A model generated the notes under the pieces. The model was not told the origin of the DNA. It did not search any database and saw only the letters and a list, made by a program, of their open reading frames with translations. A stretch of DNA of 64,000 nucleotides, taken from the NCBI GenBank assembly GCA_030015575.1, contig CM057342.1, positions 614,449,348-614,513,347 on the forward strand, in the 5' to 3' direction. The stretch's first letter is position 1. Each line of letters begins with the position of its first letter. This DNA comes from Agapanthus africanus. Taxonomy: Eukaryota; Streptophyta; Magnoliopsida; Asparagales; Amaryllidaceae. Made by a program: the position numbers and the translations under genes. This document shows, one piece after another, positions 20,478 to 33,488 of this stretch.

Positions 20478-23400
20478 ATAACTTTTATTTGAGGACTAGT
20501 TTACAAATAGGTGTGGATATCTAGTACGCATTTCATCCTCCCTTTCCCAAGTGGACTCTCCTGGAGTGTCTTTCCTCCACATCACTCGGACCAAGTTAAC
20601 TTCCTTGTTCCAAAGTGTCTTCACTTTCCTGTCTAGGATCTCCATAGGCTATTGCTCACAAGACAAATCGGGCTGTATCGTGAGCTCGGAATGATCGAGA
20701 ACATGGCTGGGGTCACTCACATACCTTCTGAGTTGGGATATGTGGAATACGTTATGCACTCTTTCCAATGAAGGTGGAAGCGCTAAGCGGTATGCCACTT
20801 CACCGACTCGTTCAAGTATATCGAACGGTCCAATATATCTCGGACTTAGCTTACCCCGTCTTCCAAATCGGATTACTCCGCGGTTCGGAGATATCTTCAA
20901 GAACACATGATCTCCTGGCTGGAACTCCAGATGACGTCTCTTTGCATCAGCCCAGTGCTTCTTTCGATCTTGGGCTATGCGCATCCTTTCCCTGATAGTA
21001 CGAACCACATCAACAGTCGCTACTATCATCTCTGGTCCAAGAAGTTCCCTATCTCCGATGTCGTCCCAACTTAATGGCGATCGACACTTCCTTCCATACA
21101 ATGCTGCAAAAGGTGCCATTCCTATGCTTGCTTGGTAGCTGTTGTTGTACGAAAACTCTACAAGATGTAGGTGATCTTCCCACGATCCTTTGAAGTCTAA
21201 TATACATGCTCTGAGCATATCCTCCAAGATCTGAATAGTTCGTTCCGACTGACCATCTGTTTGTGGATGATAAGCCGTGCTGAAGTTCAGACTTGTTCCC
21301 AAGCTTGCTTGCAGACTTTGCCAAAATTGCGATCGAAACCTGGTGTCACGATCGGAGACAATGCAGACCGGTACTCTATGAAGTCTCACAATTTCCTATA
21401 TGAGTTCAGGGGTATCAGAGATAGTACATTATGAAGAGTTTAAATCTTAAGTAGATTATTACCTCTATGTACTTCTTTGCTAGTATCTCAGTTGATTGGC
21501 CAACTCAAAATGGGATGAAGTGAGCCGACTTTGTGAGTCGATCCATAATGACCCATACGATATCGTTACCCTTTGTGCTGCGAGGAAGAGCTGTCACAAA
21601 ATCCATCGTGATGTGTTGCCACTTCCATTCTGGGATTGGTAACGGTTGAAGTAATCCAGCAGTCCTGTGATGTTCAGCCTTTACTTGCTGACACACCAAG
21701 CATTTTGCGACGCTTCTGGCTACTTCACGCTTCATTCCATGCCACCAATAATTCTGACGTAGATCTTTGTACATTTTGGTACCTCCAGGTGTACTGAGTA
21801 GGGAGAGCTGTGAGCTTCTTTCATTAACTCTTCCCGAACATGACCTTTTGGTACACACAATCTGCTGCCGTATCTCAAAGATCCGTCATCATGGATGATG
21901 AAGTCTGTTCTGAGTTCATTCTCCACTTGTTCTCTGATCTTTTGCAACTTAGCATCACTTGCTTGGGCTGCTTTGATCTGATTGACAATAGTTGATTGAA
22001 CTTGTAAATTCATCAAACTTGAAGTATTACCTGGCATGACTACTTCAATCTCCATCTGATACAAGTCTTGTTGAAGCTTCCATTGAGCGGTGAGATTCAT
22101 TGCTAATGGTTGGCGACTAAGTGCATCAGGTACTATATTCACCTTCCCTGGGTGATATTGCAAATTGATGTCAAAATCCGCCATGAGTTCTAACCATCTT
22201 CTCTGCCGCATATTCAACTCCTTCTGAGTAAACACGTATTTCAGGCTCTTATGATCTGTGTAGATGTTCACTCGTTCACCAAGTAGATAATGGCACCAAA
22301 TCTTGAGAGCAAAGATGATGGCTGCCAATTCCAAATCATGCGTCGGATAATTGCGCTCATGAATCTTCAGCTGTCTTGAAGCATAAGCCACAACTTTACC
22401 GTGCTGATGTAGAACACATCCCAATCCCTTACTGGATGCATCGCAATGCACTTCGAATCCTCCAGATTGATCCGGTATAACGAGAATAGGTGCTGATGTC
22501 AACCTTGACTTGAGTTCTATGAAAGCTTGTTCGCATGCTTCTGACCACACAAATTCTTCATCTTTACTTGTGAGATTGGTCAGGGGTGTTTCTATCTTCG
22601 AAAATCCTTCAATGAATCTTCTGTAATATCCAGCTAAGCCTAAGAAACTCCGAATGTCCTTCACTGACTTTGGTGTAGGCCATTCGCTAACTGCTGAAAC
22701 TTTTGCTGGATCCACCGAGATTCCTTCTCCTGATACGATATGTCCAAGAAAACCAACTTGCTTTAGCCAAAACGCGCACTTGATGTACTTGGCATAGAGC
22801 TGATGTTATCGAAGAGTTTCTAGGACAATTCGTAGATGTTCTGCATGCTCTTTCCGATTCTTAGAATACACCAGGATGTCGTCGATGAAGATGACAACAA
22901 ACCTGTCTAAGTACTCCCGGAAAACTTGATTCATTAGGGTCATGAATATTGCGGGTGCGTTGGTCACTCCAAATGGCATCACGAGAAATTCGTAATGTCC
23001 ATAGCGAGTTCTGAAAGCCGTTTTGTGAATATCAGTTTCCTTGACCTTCACCTGATGATAACCTGAACGAAAATCTAATTTAGAGAAAACACAAGATCCA
23101 CTTAGCTGATCGAATAAATCGTCGATGCGCGGAAGTGGATACTTGTTCTTTATAGTGACTTCATTCAAGGCTCTGTAATCGATGCATATTCTGTATGAAC
23201 CTTCCTTCTTCTTCACAAGTAGTACAGGTGATCCCCAACTTGAAGTGCTGCGACGAATCCATCCTTTCGCCAGTAATTCGTCCAACTGTGTTCGGACTTT
23301 CTTCAAACCTTCCGGACTTAACGATAGGGTGCTTTGATTACCGGTTGTGCTCCTAGTACTAAATCAATACTGAATTCAAGAGCTCGATCAGGAGGCAAAC

Positions 23401-23829
23401 CTGATATATCGTCAGGAAATACATCGTCGAACTCTCGAACCACATCTGGTCTTGATTCTTCCTCTGCTTGAGCTACTGCAACTACTGCTTCTCTTGGCTT
23501 CGCTTTGTAGATACTTGGCTCCAGTGTACGGTCTCCGATTTTGAAATAGAAGACTGGATGGTCTGGAATCTCGAATACTACCCTCCTTTGACGACAGTCA
23601 ATGGTAGCATAAAAAGTTCCAAGCCAATCCATTCCTAGAACCACATCAAAGTTCGGTATGTCCAGCACTTTGAAGTCAGCATAAAACTCTCTGCTGCAGA
23701 CGACGACTTGACACAAACGGTATCCCATGGTTGCCTTTAGAACGCCATTTCCTGAACTGATATTCCAGCTGGATACAAGTGGTGAGACTGGAATCGCATG
23801 GGTTCGGACAAACCGTTGCGACATAAAGC
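20478..23829 (-). pseudogene. Element B pol: protease, RT, RNase H, integrase, chromodomain-like tail
   Basis: Reading down the minus strand: an aspartic-protease region (DVVLGMDWLGTF), then RT about 23300-22810 with [20 protein letters not shown] and FIDDILVYS. RNase H follows about 22560-22000 with [12 protein letters not shown] and [10 protein letters not shown]. Integrase about 21860-20980 has a zinc-binding region, DRLTKSAHFIPF and [15 protein letters not shown]. The tail near 20650-20480 reads EILDRKVK and RKDTPGESTWE, a type II chromodomain-like end of the Tekay/Del clade. The gypsy order RT-RNase H-integrase is clear. The protease catalytic DTG lies on the far side of element C, near 53.4 kb. 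Broken, with several breaks. Confidence 0.9.
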
Positions 23830-26022
23830 TGTTAGTTATATGTATGCCCTAGAGGCCATTACTATACATAGAATGTATATTGTAGTGGATGCTTGGACAC
23901 ATATAGGGAGGACTTTCTTGCTCGACATGATAGTATGCTATCTGGTTGCTCTTTACCTTAACGTGTACACTGATTGTCTCTCTGTTACATGTTGGTAAAG
24001 CCCTTAGGATGTGTACTTGACTACCTGGACTATGATGCGGATCATACTAGTGGGGACATGGTAGTCCATAAGTACCGAGACGGGGCATCGATATACCAGA
24101 GTAGACTAGCGTATACCTTCTCGACCCATACAGATGGGCGATGGATGATCCCATATCCATTGGTGTTTGACATCAGAGATGATATACGGGTGCTCAGTAG
24201 AGACTGGGTACACTGGACGGACTCGCCGAGAACTCCCAGATGGTATTATACCTTACGTCAGATGGCAGTTCTCTAGTGACACTGGTACAGGTTAGTCTGT
24301 AGACCCGAGATCGTCATAGAGTCTTGTGTGATTCCCACTGTGCTTTGATTTCCACCTTACCACGTCCAAGAGGGCGTGCAAAACGGTGGTTTTTGGGTAC
24401 AGTCCCGATTCACATGGAGGCAATGAGCGATAGGAGGGGATTCGTCTCTCCCGGTATAGGGAGTTGATGTTGCGCTGTGTTCGATTGGCTATAACCGGAA
24501 ATCCCTGGCCAGGGTTGCTGAGATTTAGCGGTAAGTGTTACCAGTAGTTTCTCGAACTGTTATAGACCTCATATCGACACGACTTATCGAGCTATTGGGG
24601 TCTGACGTTTACCACCCTTAGGCGAGATATGCGACATATCAGACGATGAGACCGGACTGTACGGTAAGTGTTGCTGGTTGGATTCACAGGAGTGTGAGCG
24701 GGCTTGCTCGTTGATCTTCTGATCGCTCAATACCCGGGTGGCCGTTACGTTTAGCAGACCGCTTGCGGCTTGTGGGTGTTTGTTATGATCATCGCCTGCT
24801 GCCGGCGTATTGACGAGTCTTTAGAGTCCTACACAGAGGTTTCCTGGCTCAAGCGAAACGAAATAGGAGCGCATATGAGATATATGCGGGACCGAGAATA
24901 ATACTAGTATGTGATACTGTATTCTATTCTCGCGATTTGTATCATTGGACGGTTATATATGATATAGCTGGGTTACCGAATCAAGTGTTGATTCGATACA
25001 TTGATACACTTGATATTAGTCGGTTATATGCGATATGACCGGATCATTAAATCAAGTGTTGATTTAATGATTTAATGTGTAATTATATATTTGATATATT
25101 ACTTTACATTAACTAGTATTAGTTCACTTAAGATGGATTTTCTCACTTGATGTGCACATTGTATATATATGATATATGTTTGTGCACTAGTTTGTATCAT
25201 GTTTGATGATACATGCAAACTTGGGTGTGTGTATGCTTTGAACCATGTTTAGGTTAATGGTTAGGGTTTTAAAATATTCACTTATTCATTTTATTTATTT
25301 TTGGGCAAGAAATAAAATGGTGGCTTCTTTTGGTTTTTAGTTGAAGCTTCTTGAAGCTTTGAAAAGCTTTGACCATTTTGTTTCTTTCCTTAACCTAACC
25401 ATTTACCTAAACCCTAGTTTAGTCTCTACACTTGTTACACTAACCCATGGTTGCATTATGATAAGATCACTTGATTTATTATTATTCATCAATTGATTTT
25501 ATTATTCTTATCATATTCTTTCTTCTTCTTCTTCTTCTTCAAGAAGAAGAAACCTTGCTACCTTCAATGGTGCCATGAGAAAGAGAGTGAGAAATCCAAA
25601 TCCAAAATGAACCCACTTCCTATTTCTTCATCCTCTACCACTTGCCATGTAGTAGAGCGTGTTATCTTCACAAGTTCTATGACCAAGTGAAGATGGAGCT
25701 TGATCTTGAGTTGCCTCGACGTAGATCATCTTCGGCATCGAAGTCGACGACCTAGCCCGCCCATTTCTCCGATGAAACCGACGCTAGAGTCCGGGATCCG
25801 ATGATCGCAGCGAAGGGACATCATCACGGAGCTAAGGAAGTGGAGGACCGGATCTACAAAGCTTGTATTTCTATTCACTTAGTAGCAAAGTTGTTTGCTT
25901 GCATTTATTTTCGCCTTACCTCTAGTAATCGATCTATATTAGGGTTTCTCGGCACCAAAATTTTAGAATTTGGCATGGTTGATGCCTTGTGGAACCTCAT
26001 TAATGTGCCTAGGAACCCTACA
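23830..26022 (+). repeat. Element C 5' LTR
   Basis: It pairs with 51156-53384. It contains two hairpins with the same AGTGT loop (24977-24995 and 25043-25071) and a TTC run followed by AAGAAG at about 25500-25550 whose length differs between the two LTRs. Short frames in it are not conserved. Confidence 0.92.
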
Positions 26023-26023
26023 G

Positions 26024-26036
26024 TGGTATCAGAGCC
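26024..26036 (+). promoter_or_regulatory. Element C primer-binding site
   Basis: TGGTATCAGAGCC, complementary to the 3' end of initiator methionine tRNA, begins one base after the LTR. Confidence 0.9.
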
Positions 26037-28896
26037 TAGCTAGAGCCTTAGGCGATGTGTAGACGAAGTTAGAAACCCGATCGAACCCGAAACCCTAATC
26101 CAAAACTACTCTCTGGACTTTTTCTGAAAAAGTGGATTTTTCCAAATTAAAAATATGCAGAAAAATGAGCAGGAAATTCTAAGAAAAACGGTAGAAAACG
26201 ACAACCTAAGTCTACAGTATTGCCACGGAACCGCGGCGTTGACCCACTTGTTGCGGCGGTTCCGCGGCCGTCTGTGATGATTAGGCTGTGCGTTTCCTAC
26301 AGTTATCTCTGTAGGTGTTTCTTGTGTCTTCTGGATACTTTTAATTTTTACTCAAGAGTTGAGTTTTCTGGGTTGTTTTGGGGACTCGATGATTCGATCG
26401 GATTGTCTAATTTCGTCTATGTGTTTTTCCAGGTAATTTTAGAATATGTTAAAAAGTTCGACCGGATATAAATACCCAATTTTTCCCCTGCCGGGAAATT
26501 TCCAACTGTTGGATTTTTTCCGTAGTTTGAGAACGTTCTAAGTAGTGCAAGTAACGCGATGGTCTCTCTAGAAGACAACAAACCTTAACTCGATTATGTG
26601 ACCGTCTTGAACTGCCCTTTGAACCTTAGGGTTTGGGGCAGTACGGCGTGCCACATGTGAGGCGTTGGCTTGACCCTTCTACGGCTGGACCGTTGGTACT
26701 GAGGCATGAACTGAATGTTTTAAAACTTATTTCATGTGTTGAGCTGTTTCGGGAAAACTTGGGTGTTTGATTGTTCGATCGAAAAGTTTAACATTTTCTA
26801 TTTATCTGGAATGTGATACAATATTTGGAATTCACAAGTAGTTATGAGATAACCAATTTGAATGTTATAAACATAGCACTTTAGTCTCACTTGATCGGTT
26901 GCCACGGAATTTTGATGTGATCAAAAGTCCGTCGCAATCACGTAGCGTACGCGGATACTCGCCGGGTAAACTTAATAGACAGCCACACCCTATAGCCCCG
27001 ACCAAGTGACTGTAGGAGAACCCCATCGCCGAAAGCATCCGTTCGGGTGCTCGCGGCAGCGGTGTTCCGCCTTGGTGCACTTCGTCGACGACATTGGGGG
27101 TGCGGCCGCCTACTAAAGTTTGCGACGATCATTCGATCAAAATGCCGGGAATCTTGTTGAATTGCCCGGCTTGATATTGAAAAGTGTTTTCGATAATGAG
27201 ACTAAAATGCGGGGTTTATAATTGTTAGGCATGCGATGTCTAAGGAATTTATTAGATTAGGCATGTGATGTCTATGCAGGTTGCGGATTCCAACTGTTGT
27301 AGTTTTACACTTTCTTTTCTGCGACCGTAAGTGTAATATGTCATATCGCCGGTTTCGTTGCTATATGTCAACGACAATTGGGATACGCATGTTTACTTAC
27401 GTTGATGACATGTGATGTTATGTGTTGCTGGATATGTTATATTGGATCGTCGTGTTTGAATAGCCGGGTTTTTTTTATGTGAGATGAGTGTTTTTCATTT
27501 TCATTCATGTAAAAACTTGTATGTAATATTCTTTTATTGGGGCACTTCCAGGTTGCGGAAGATGTCACTTTTTGTATATTATTTACCTTTCCGCACTAGG
27601 ATAGACCCAAGGAGGAGGGCACAAGTAACCGGGTTCTGGAGTCCAGTGGGAGACCAACTCGAGGAGTCGAGTCCGGGTCTCCTAACTCTAGAATTGGTAG
27701 GGTTGCTTGCCGCTCTCGTAGGGGTCTAGGGGTGTGGGTTTTGGCTATTCATCGCGACCGTGGAATCCGTGTTTTATATTGGCTCGTATTGAAAATACAG
27801 ACGTCCTGGTATATCCAATATTTCATATGATTCTTCTGCTGCGATATCTGTGATATGATCATTTGATGTTCTGTGATAAATACTGTATATAGTATATATG
27901 ATATATTATATAGGCGTTACTTATGTTTTACACCCGCGCTAGCCCTGCCCCGCTCTGCCGTTAGTTACCTAAGCTAACGGTGCACGAGGGGACATCTTGG
28001 CGAATGCGGATGGCATAAGTATACGTTATATTTATCTGTGATGTTTAGGTGGACTTAAATGATGAGACTTCATTAATATGATTAATGAAAGAAAAGAAAC
28101 CTAAGATGTTGTGGAATCGAACTTTCAAAAACAGGTAGCTACAGTTCTTGCTTTGCATAGTGGTATATATGATATATCCTGCACCTTATTCGATGTGGAA
28201 AGGGCCGAGATCCCTTCACCGGGAGTGACCCCTTTAGCAATAACTGGCAGATGCTACACACTCGGTTTGTCTTTTGATTGCTTCTATAGTTTCTGCTTTG
28301 CACAGTGATATATATGATATATCCCGCACCTCATTCGACGAGGAAAGGGCCGACGATCCCTTCACCGGGAGTGACCCCTTTAGCAAAACTAGAAAAGCCT
28401 CAAAAACACTCCATTTCAAAATTCATTTGATTCTACAACGATATCAAGTTAATTACGCAATAGGTTTTCATAAAAACCTGTCGTAGCCCTCCGTCATTTC
28501 AGATAAGTTGTATATAGTATTCGTGCTACATTTGTTGGCTTTCGTCAATGTGTAGTGTGCGGTAGCTATATGCTGCTTATCTGCTGCATACGATGCGATT
28601 GGATTAGGGTAGTCGTACGGCTTTGTTGGCTTTCGTCAAGGGTCGTGCGGGTGGGTTTAATTCAGTCAAGAAATTTACGGGTTGAACTTGACTAGCGGGC
28701 TATGGTTTGTTGGCTTTCGTCAAGGTCATAGCACGTTAGGGGCAAAATATTATCGGGAATTTCAAGTATTGAAATTTGCAATGAGATTGCATACCTTCTA
28801 TGAGATAGTTGGATCCCGATACCCACTGCGAGTAATTGTTACTCCTGGGAGAGTTTTACACATTACAATTAGCCGATCTAGTAGGTGTCTAGAAAG
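26037..28896 (+). other. Element C untranslated leader
   Basis: No gene is seen. It holds a GC-rich hairpin (26222-26237 with 26253-26268), a 132-bp block nearly identical to one in element D (26561-26692), and a duplicated segment near 28138-28250 and 28288-28390 with CACCGGGAGTGACCCC in each copy. Three TTTGTTGGCTTTCGTCAA repeats start at 28531, 28622 and 28706. Element D interrupts it at 28896; the leader continues at about 48079 with a CCGTGC-GAAA-GCACGG hairpin. Confidence 0.75.
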
Positions 28897-30985
28897 TGTT
28901 GGATATATGTATGCCCTAGAGGCCATTATGTGATAGTGGATGTATCTATACATGTATATATATTCAGTTTGCATTCTTGCTCGACATGATAGTATGCTAT
29001 CTGGTTCTTCTTTATCTGACATGTTTATTTGATCGTGCTTCTATTCATTCATACATGCTGATAGAGCCCTGAGGATATCGGCTTGACTACTCTGATTATG
29101 ATGGAGATCATACTAGTGGGACGTCTGTAGTCTATAAGCATATCCTGGAACGTCCCTAGTCGTAGGTATATCGAGGCGGGGCATTGATATACCAGAGTAG
29201 ACTAGCGTATATGATACTAGACCCATACGATGGGCGATGAATGTTCCCACATTCATCGATGTTTGACATCAAGATCATATACGGGTGCTCAGTGGTGACT
29301 GGGTACACTGGACGGACTCACCGAGAACTCCTATATGGAATTATATCTATCGTCGGATAGCAGTTCTCAGGTGACACTGGTACAGGTTAGTTTGTAGACC
29401 CGAGATCGTCATAGAGCCTTGTGTGTTCTCCCACTGTACTTTGATTACCACCCTACCACGGCTCTACTGAGTCGTGCAAGCAGGTGGCCGTTGGGTACAG
29501 TCCCGAGACACACGAAGGCAATGAGCGATAGGAGGGGTTTCGTCTCTCCCGATATTGGGAGTTGATGCTGTACTGTGCCTGACTGGTTATAACAGCAAGT
29601 CCCTGGCCAGGGCTGCTGAGATTTGCTGATAAGTGTTATCAGTAGTTTCTCGATCTGTTATAGACCATTCACCGGCACGACTTATTGAGTTATTGGGGTC
29701 GACGTGACCATCCCTAGGCTCGATATGCAGCATATCTGACGAAGAGACCGGACTGTACGGTAGTGTTGCCGGATGGCTCGACGGGAGTTGTAGCAGGTTC
29801 GCTTGTTGTCTTCTGATCGCTCAATACCCGGGTGGCCGTTACGTTTAGCTGACCGCTTGCGGCTTGAGGGTACTTGATATGATCATTACCCTCTGCCGGC
29901 GTATTGACGAGTTTTAGAGTCCCACAAAGGAGTTACCCAGTCCAGGCGAAACGTTGTGGTGCGCGTATGCGATATGCGCATGCACCCGATTGAAATGTGC
30001 GTATATGATACCGAACATTGATCGGGTGAACTGCTTTTGGTGGGGTCATATGAGATATGACCGGATTGATAAATTAAGTGTTGATTTATCATCTAACCAT
30101 TAGTATTCTCACTTGAAACCTTTCTAGGGTTTGATGGATGTATGCATGCATGCATGTGTTTCTTTCTTCCTTTCTAGTTTCATGCACATGTAGATGTGCA
30201 TACATGTATACATACATACACCCATCCATCATGGTTGATTGCATATGGAAATGGTGGCAATATAAGCCTCACACCATAGATTAAACAATGGATAATTATT
30301 TAATTTTGGTTTTAAAGTAAAATGAAAAAGAAAAGGATAATCATTCTTGATTCTACACTCTTCTTCTAACCTAACCTATCTCAACTACCACTAACCTATG
30401 GTTATCTTTCTCTTTATCATTTAAAACCCAAGTTAAACTAACTATCCATCATTTAATCATGGTTGAAGTCAAGAAGGAAATAAATATATATAGTGATATA
30501 TATTTCTTTTTCTTTTTAACTCAAGGGTTAACCTTTTATCTCTTGTTAAAATTGCCACCATCTTCTTCCTCTAGCTCCTTTGCTCTCTTGATTTTCCTCG
30601 TGAGCAAATACCACTTAAAGATAGGTTTTTGAAGTGAGATTCCAAACCACAACATCATTCTACTCAAGTCTAGCCGACTTGATTAGAGTGTGTCCTTCGG
30701 TTTTCCAAAGAAGCGAGCTTGGACGGAGTGCTCCGTGGTGGATCGTCGTGGACGCAAGGGAACTTCGAGAGGACCTCGATTCAACACCCAAGACACCAAG
30801 GAGTCTAGCAAAGGGGAGCTACAAAGGTTGTAGCCTTCAAACCCTAATCTTTTCTAGCTTAATGTTACATAACCCTAATTTTCTAGGATCGATCCCTTTG
30901 CATGTTAGTTTAGCACCTTAAAAATTATAACTTTGGGTCATGTGATGCTTCAAAACACTTCATAGGGTGCCATACTAACCTTACA
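28897..30985 (+). repeat. Element D 5' LTR
   Basis: It matches the split 3' LTR almost base for base. It includes a GCATGCATGCATG run near 30135 and a hairpin with the AAGTGTT loop near 30058-30090, like those in C's LTR. Confidence 0.93.
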
Positions 30986-30986
30986 T

Positions 30987-30999
30987 TGGTATCAGAGCC
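30987..30999 (+). promoter_or_regulatory. Element D primer-binding site
   Basis: TGGTATCAGAGCC one base after the LTR, complementary to initiator tRNA-Met. Confidence 0.9.
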
Positions 31000-33488
31000 G
31001 GCCTAGAACATTAGGCGACGTTTTTACGAAGTGAAAACCCCGATCGGACAAAAATACGGTATTTTTGGGTGCTCTCTGGAAATTTTCTAAAATTTGATAA
31101 TTTGCAGAATTAAAAATATGTAAAAAATACAGCAGGAAAAAATAAGAGTTACGGTACAAAATTTTTCCAGTGAACAGTGATTCTAGCCGCGGAAACGCGG
31201 CCTAAGCTTGCTTAGGCCGCGGTTCCGCGGCCGTATATATGTATTGATGAATACTTTTTGTACAGTAATTCATGAATCTGCTTGTATAAATTTTTGGATA
31301 TTTTTAATCTGTATTTGGTTTTGAAAAATTCTGGAGATGGTTTTGAACTCGTCATTTCGATCGGGATTTTTATTTCGTAGCTTTTCCGGGTAAATTAGAA
31401 AGTATTGAAGTGTTTGAACGAGTATCATTTACTCACTATTCACGGGGTTTAAATACTTTGGAGATACGTGCAAGTCTTTTTGCGGTGGTCCCTCTAGAAG
31501 ACAACAAACCTTAACTCGATTATGTGACCGTCTTGAACTGCCCTTTGAACCTTAGGGTTTGGGGCAGTACGGCGTGCCACATGTGAGGCGTTAGCTTGAC
31601 CCTTCTACGGCTGGACCGCTACTACTGTGTCACACACCGGATTTTTGAACCCTGCTCAAGTGTTGAGCTTTAGTGAATCTTGGGTGCTTGATCGTTCGTT
31701 CGAAAACTTTAATACTGTCTGTTTGTCTGGAATGTGATACAATATGTGGAATTCATATAGTTTAGGCATGAAATACGAAATATGTGATATTTCGCATTTA
31801 TGATGTCTAAAGAGAATCTGGATTCCAAATATTGTAGTTTTACACTTTCTTTTCTGTGACCGTAAGTGTAGTATGTACGATATCGCCGGTTTCGTTGCTA
31901 TACATCAACGACAATCGGGGTACGCATACTTACTTACGTTGATGATATGTGATATTATGTGTTACTGAGATATGATGTGCAGGATTGTCGCGATCGAATA
32001 GCCGGGGGGTTTTTGTGAGATGAGAGTTTTATATTTTCATTCATGTAAATTCAAATATAATGTAATATTCTTTTATTTGGGGGCACTTCCAGGTTGCGGT
32101 TGTGTCACCAGTGTTGTATATTATTTACTTTTCCGCATTAGGATGGACCCAAGGAGGGGAGCACAGATGACCGGGTTCTGGGGTTCAGTGGGAGGCCATC
32201 TCGAGGAGTCGAGACCGGGTCTCCTAAACTCCAGGATTGGTAGGGTCACTTGCCGCTCTCGTAGGGGTCCAGGGTGTGGGCTTGGCTATTCATCGCGACT
32301 GTGGAATCCGTATTTTCTATTCTGGCTAAATACTAAATACGGACGTCCTAGGATATCCCACGTTGTATCTATGTTTCTGCTGCCTGTGTTCTGTGATATC
32401 TGAGACGAATGACATATTATATATATGATATATAGTAGACGTTGCTTATGTTTTACACCCGCGCTAGTCCCGTCCCGGTATGCCGTTAGTTAAGTAACCT
32501 AACGGTGCATAACGGAACATTGCGGCGAATGCGGATGGCATAAGCGTACGTGTTATTTTCGTTTCTTTTCTGTGATTGGCTTAAGTACTTAAATGATGGG
32601 ATTACATTAATGTGATTAATGTAAAGAAAATAAACCTAAAAAGATGTTGTAGAATCGGATTTAAAAACTACTCGGCTATTTATGAAAAAGCTACATTTCA
32701 AAACTGCGGAGCTTAAGCCACTCCTTTTGAAAACTGTTTGATTCTACAACGATATCAAGTTCAAAGCGTTAAACATTTTCTTAAAAATCATTCGCAACCC
32801 TCCGTCATTTTAGGAAGTAGAGTACTTAGTATTCGTGCTACGTTTGTTGACTTTAGTTAAGGCGTAGTGTACGGTAGCTAAGTGATGTCTTCCTACACTG
32901 CATATGATGCAGATTAATTAGGACATTCATGCGACTTTGTTGACCATAGTTAAGGGTCATATGGGTGGGTCTAATTGATCAAGAAATGACGGGTAGAACT
33001 TGACTGGTACTTATGATTTGTTGACTATAGTTAAGGTCATAAGTACTAGGGGTAAAAATTACATCGGGAATTTCAAGTGTTGAAATTTGCAATGAGATTG
33101 CATACCTTCCATGTGATGGTTGGATCCCGATCCCACTGTGGGCAATAGTTGCTCCTAGGAGAGTTTTACAGTTTACAATTAGCTAACTCATTAGGTGTCT
33201 AGAAAGGTGTTAACGGGGCTCCGCCTCTGGGAAAACGAGGTTTACTCTAATTAGGTCCGTGCGAAAGCACGGGGAACCTCCCTCAAAGTACCGACACTGG
33301 CCTGGCTGAACGGTTAGCGAAGTTGTAGACTGTAATTAATCCTGGCTAGTTTTTCTTTTTAAGGTTTGAAAGAAAAACTTGATAAAAATCAGTGGGAAAC
33401 ATCGATTAGAAAAGATAATAAACGAATCTAATCTATGCAAGAGCTTTCGCTGAGTGTATTCTTTTCTCTCTCTTAATGGCAGATACCA
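31000..33488 (+). other. Element D untranslated leader (2.5 kb)
   Basis: No gene is seen. It contains a 22-bp stem GC-rich hairpin (31186-31207 with 31210-31231), the 132-bp block shared with C (31487-31618), three TTTGTTGACTNTAGTTAA-type repeats (32843, 32936, 33017) and CCGTGC-GAAA-GCACGG (33257-33272). A pyrimidine tract ending in CAG lies 7 nt before the gag ATG and could be a splice acceptor. Confidence 0.75.
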
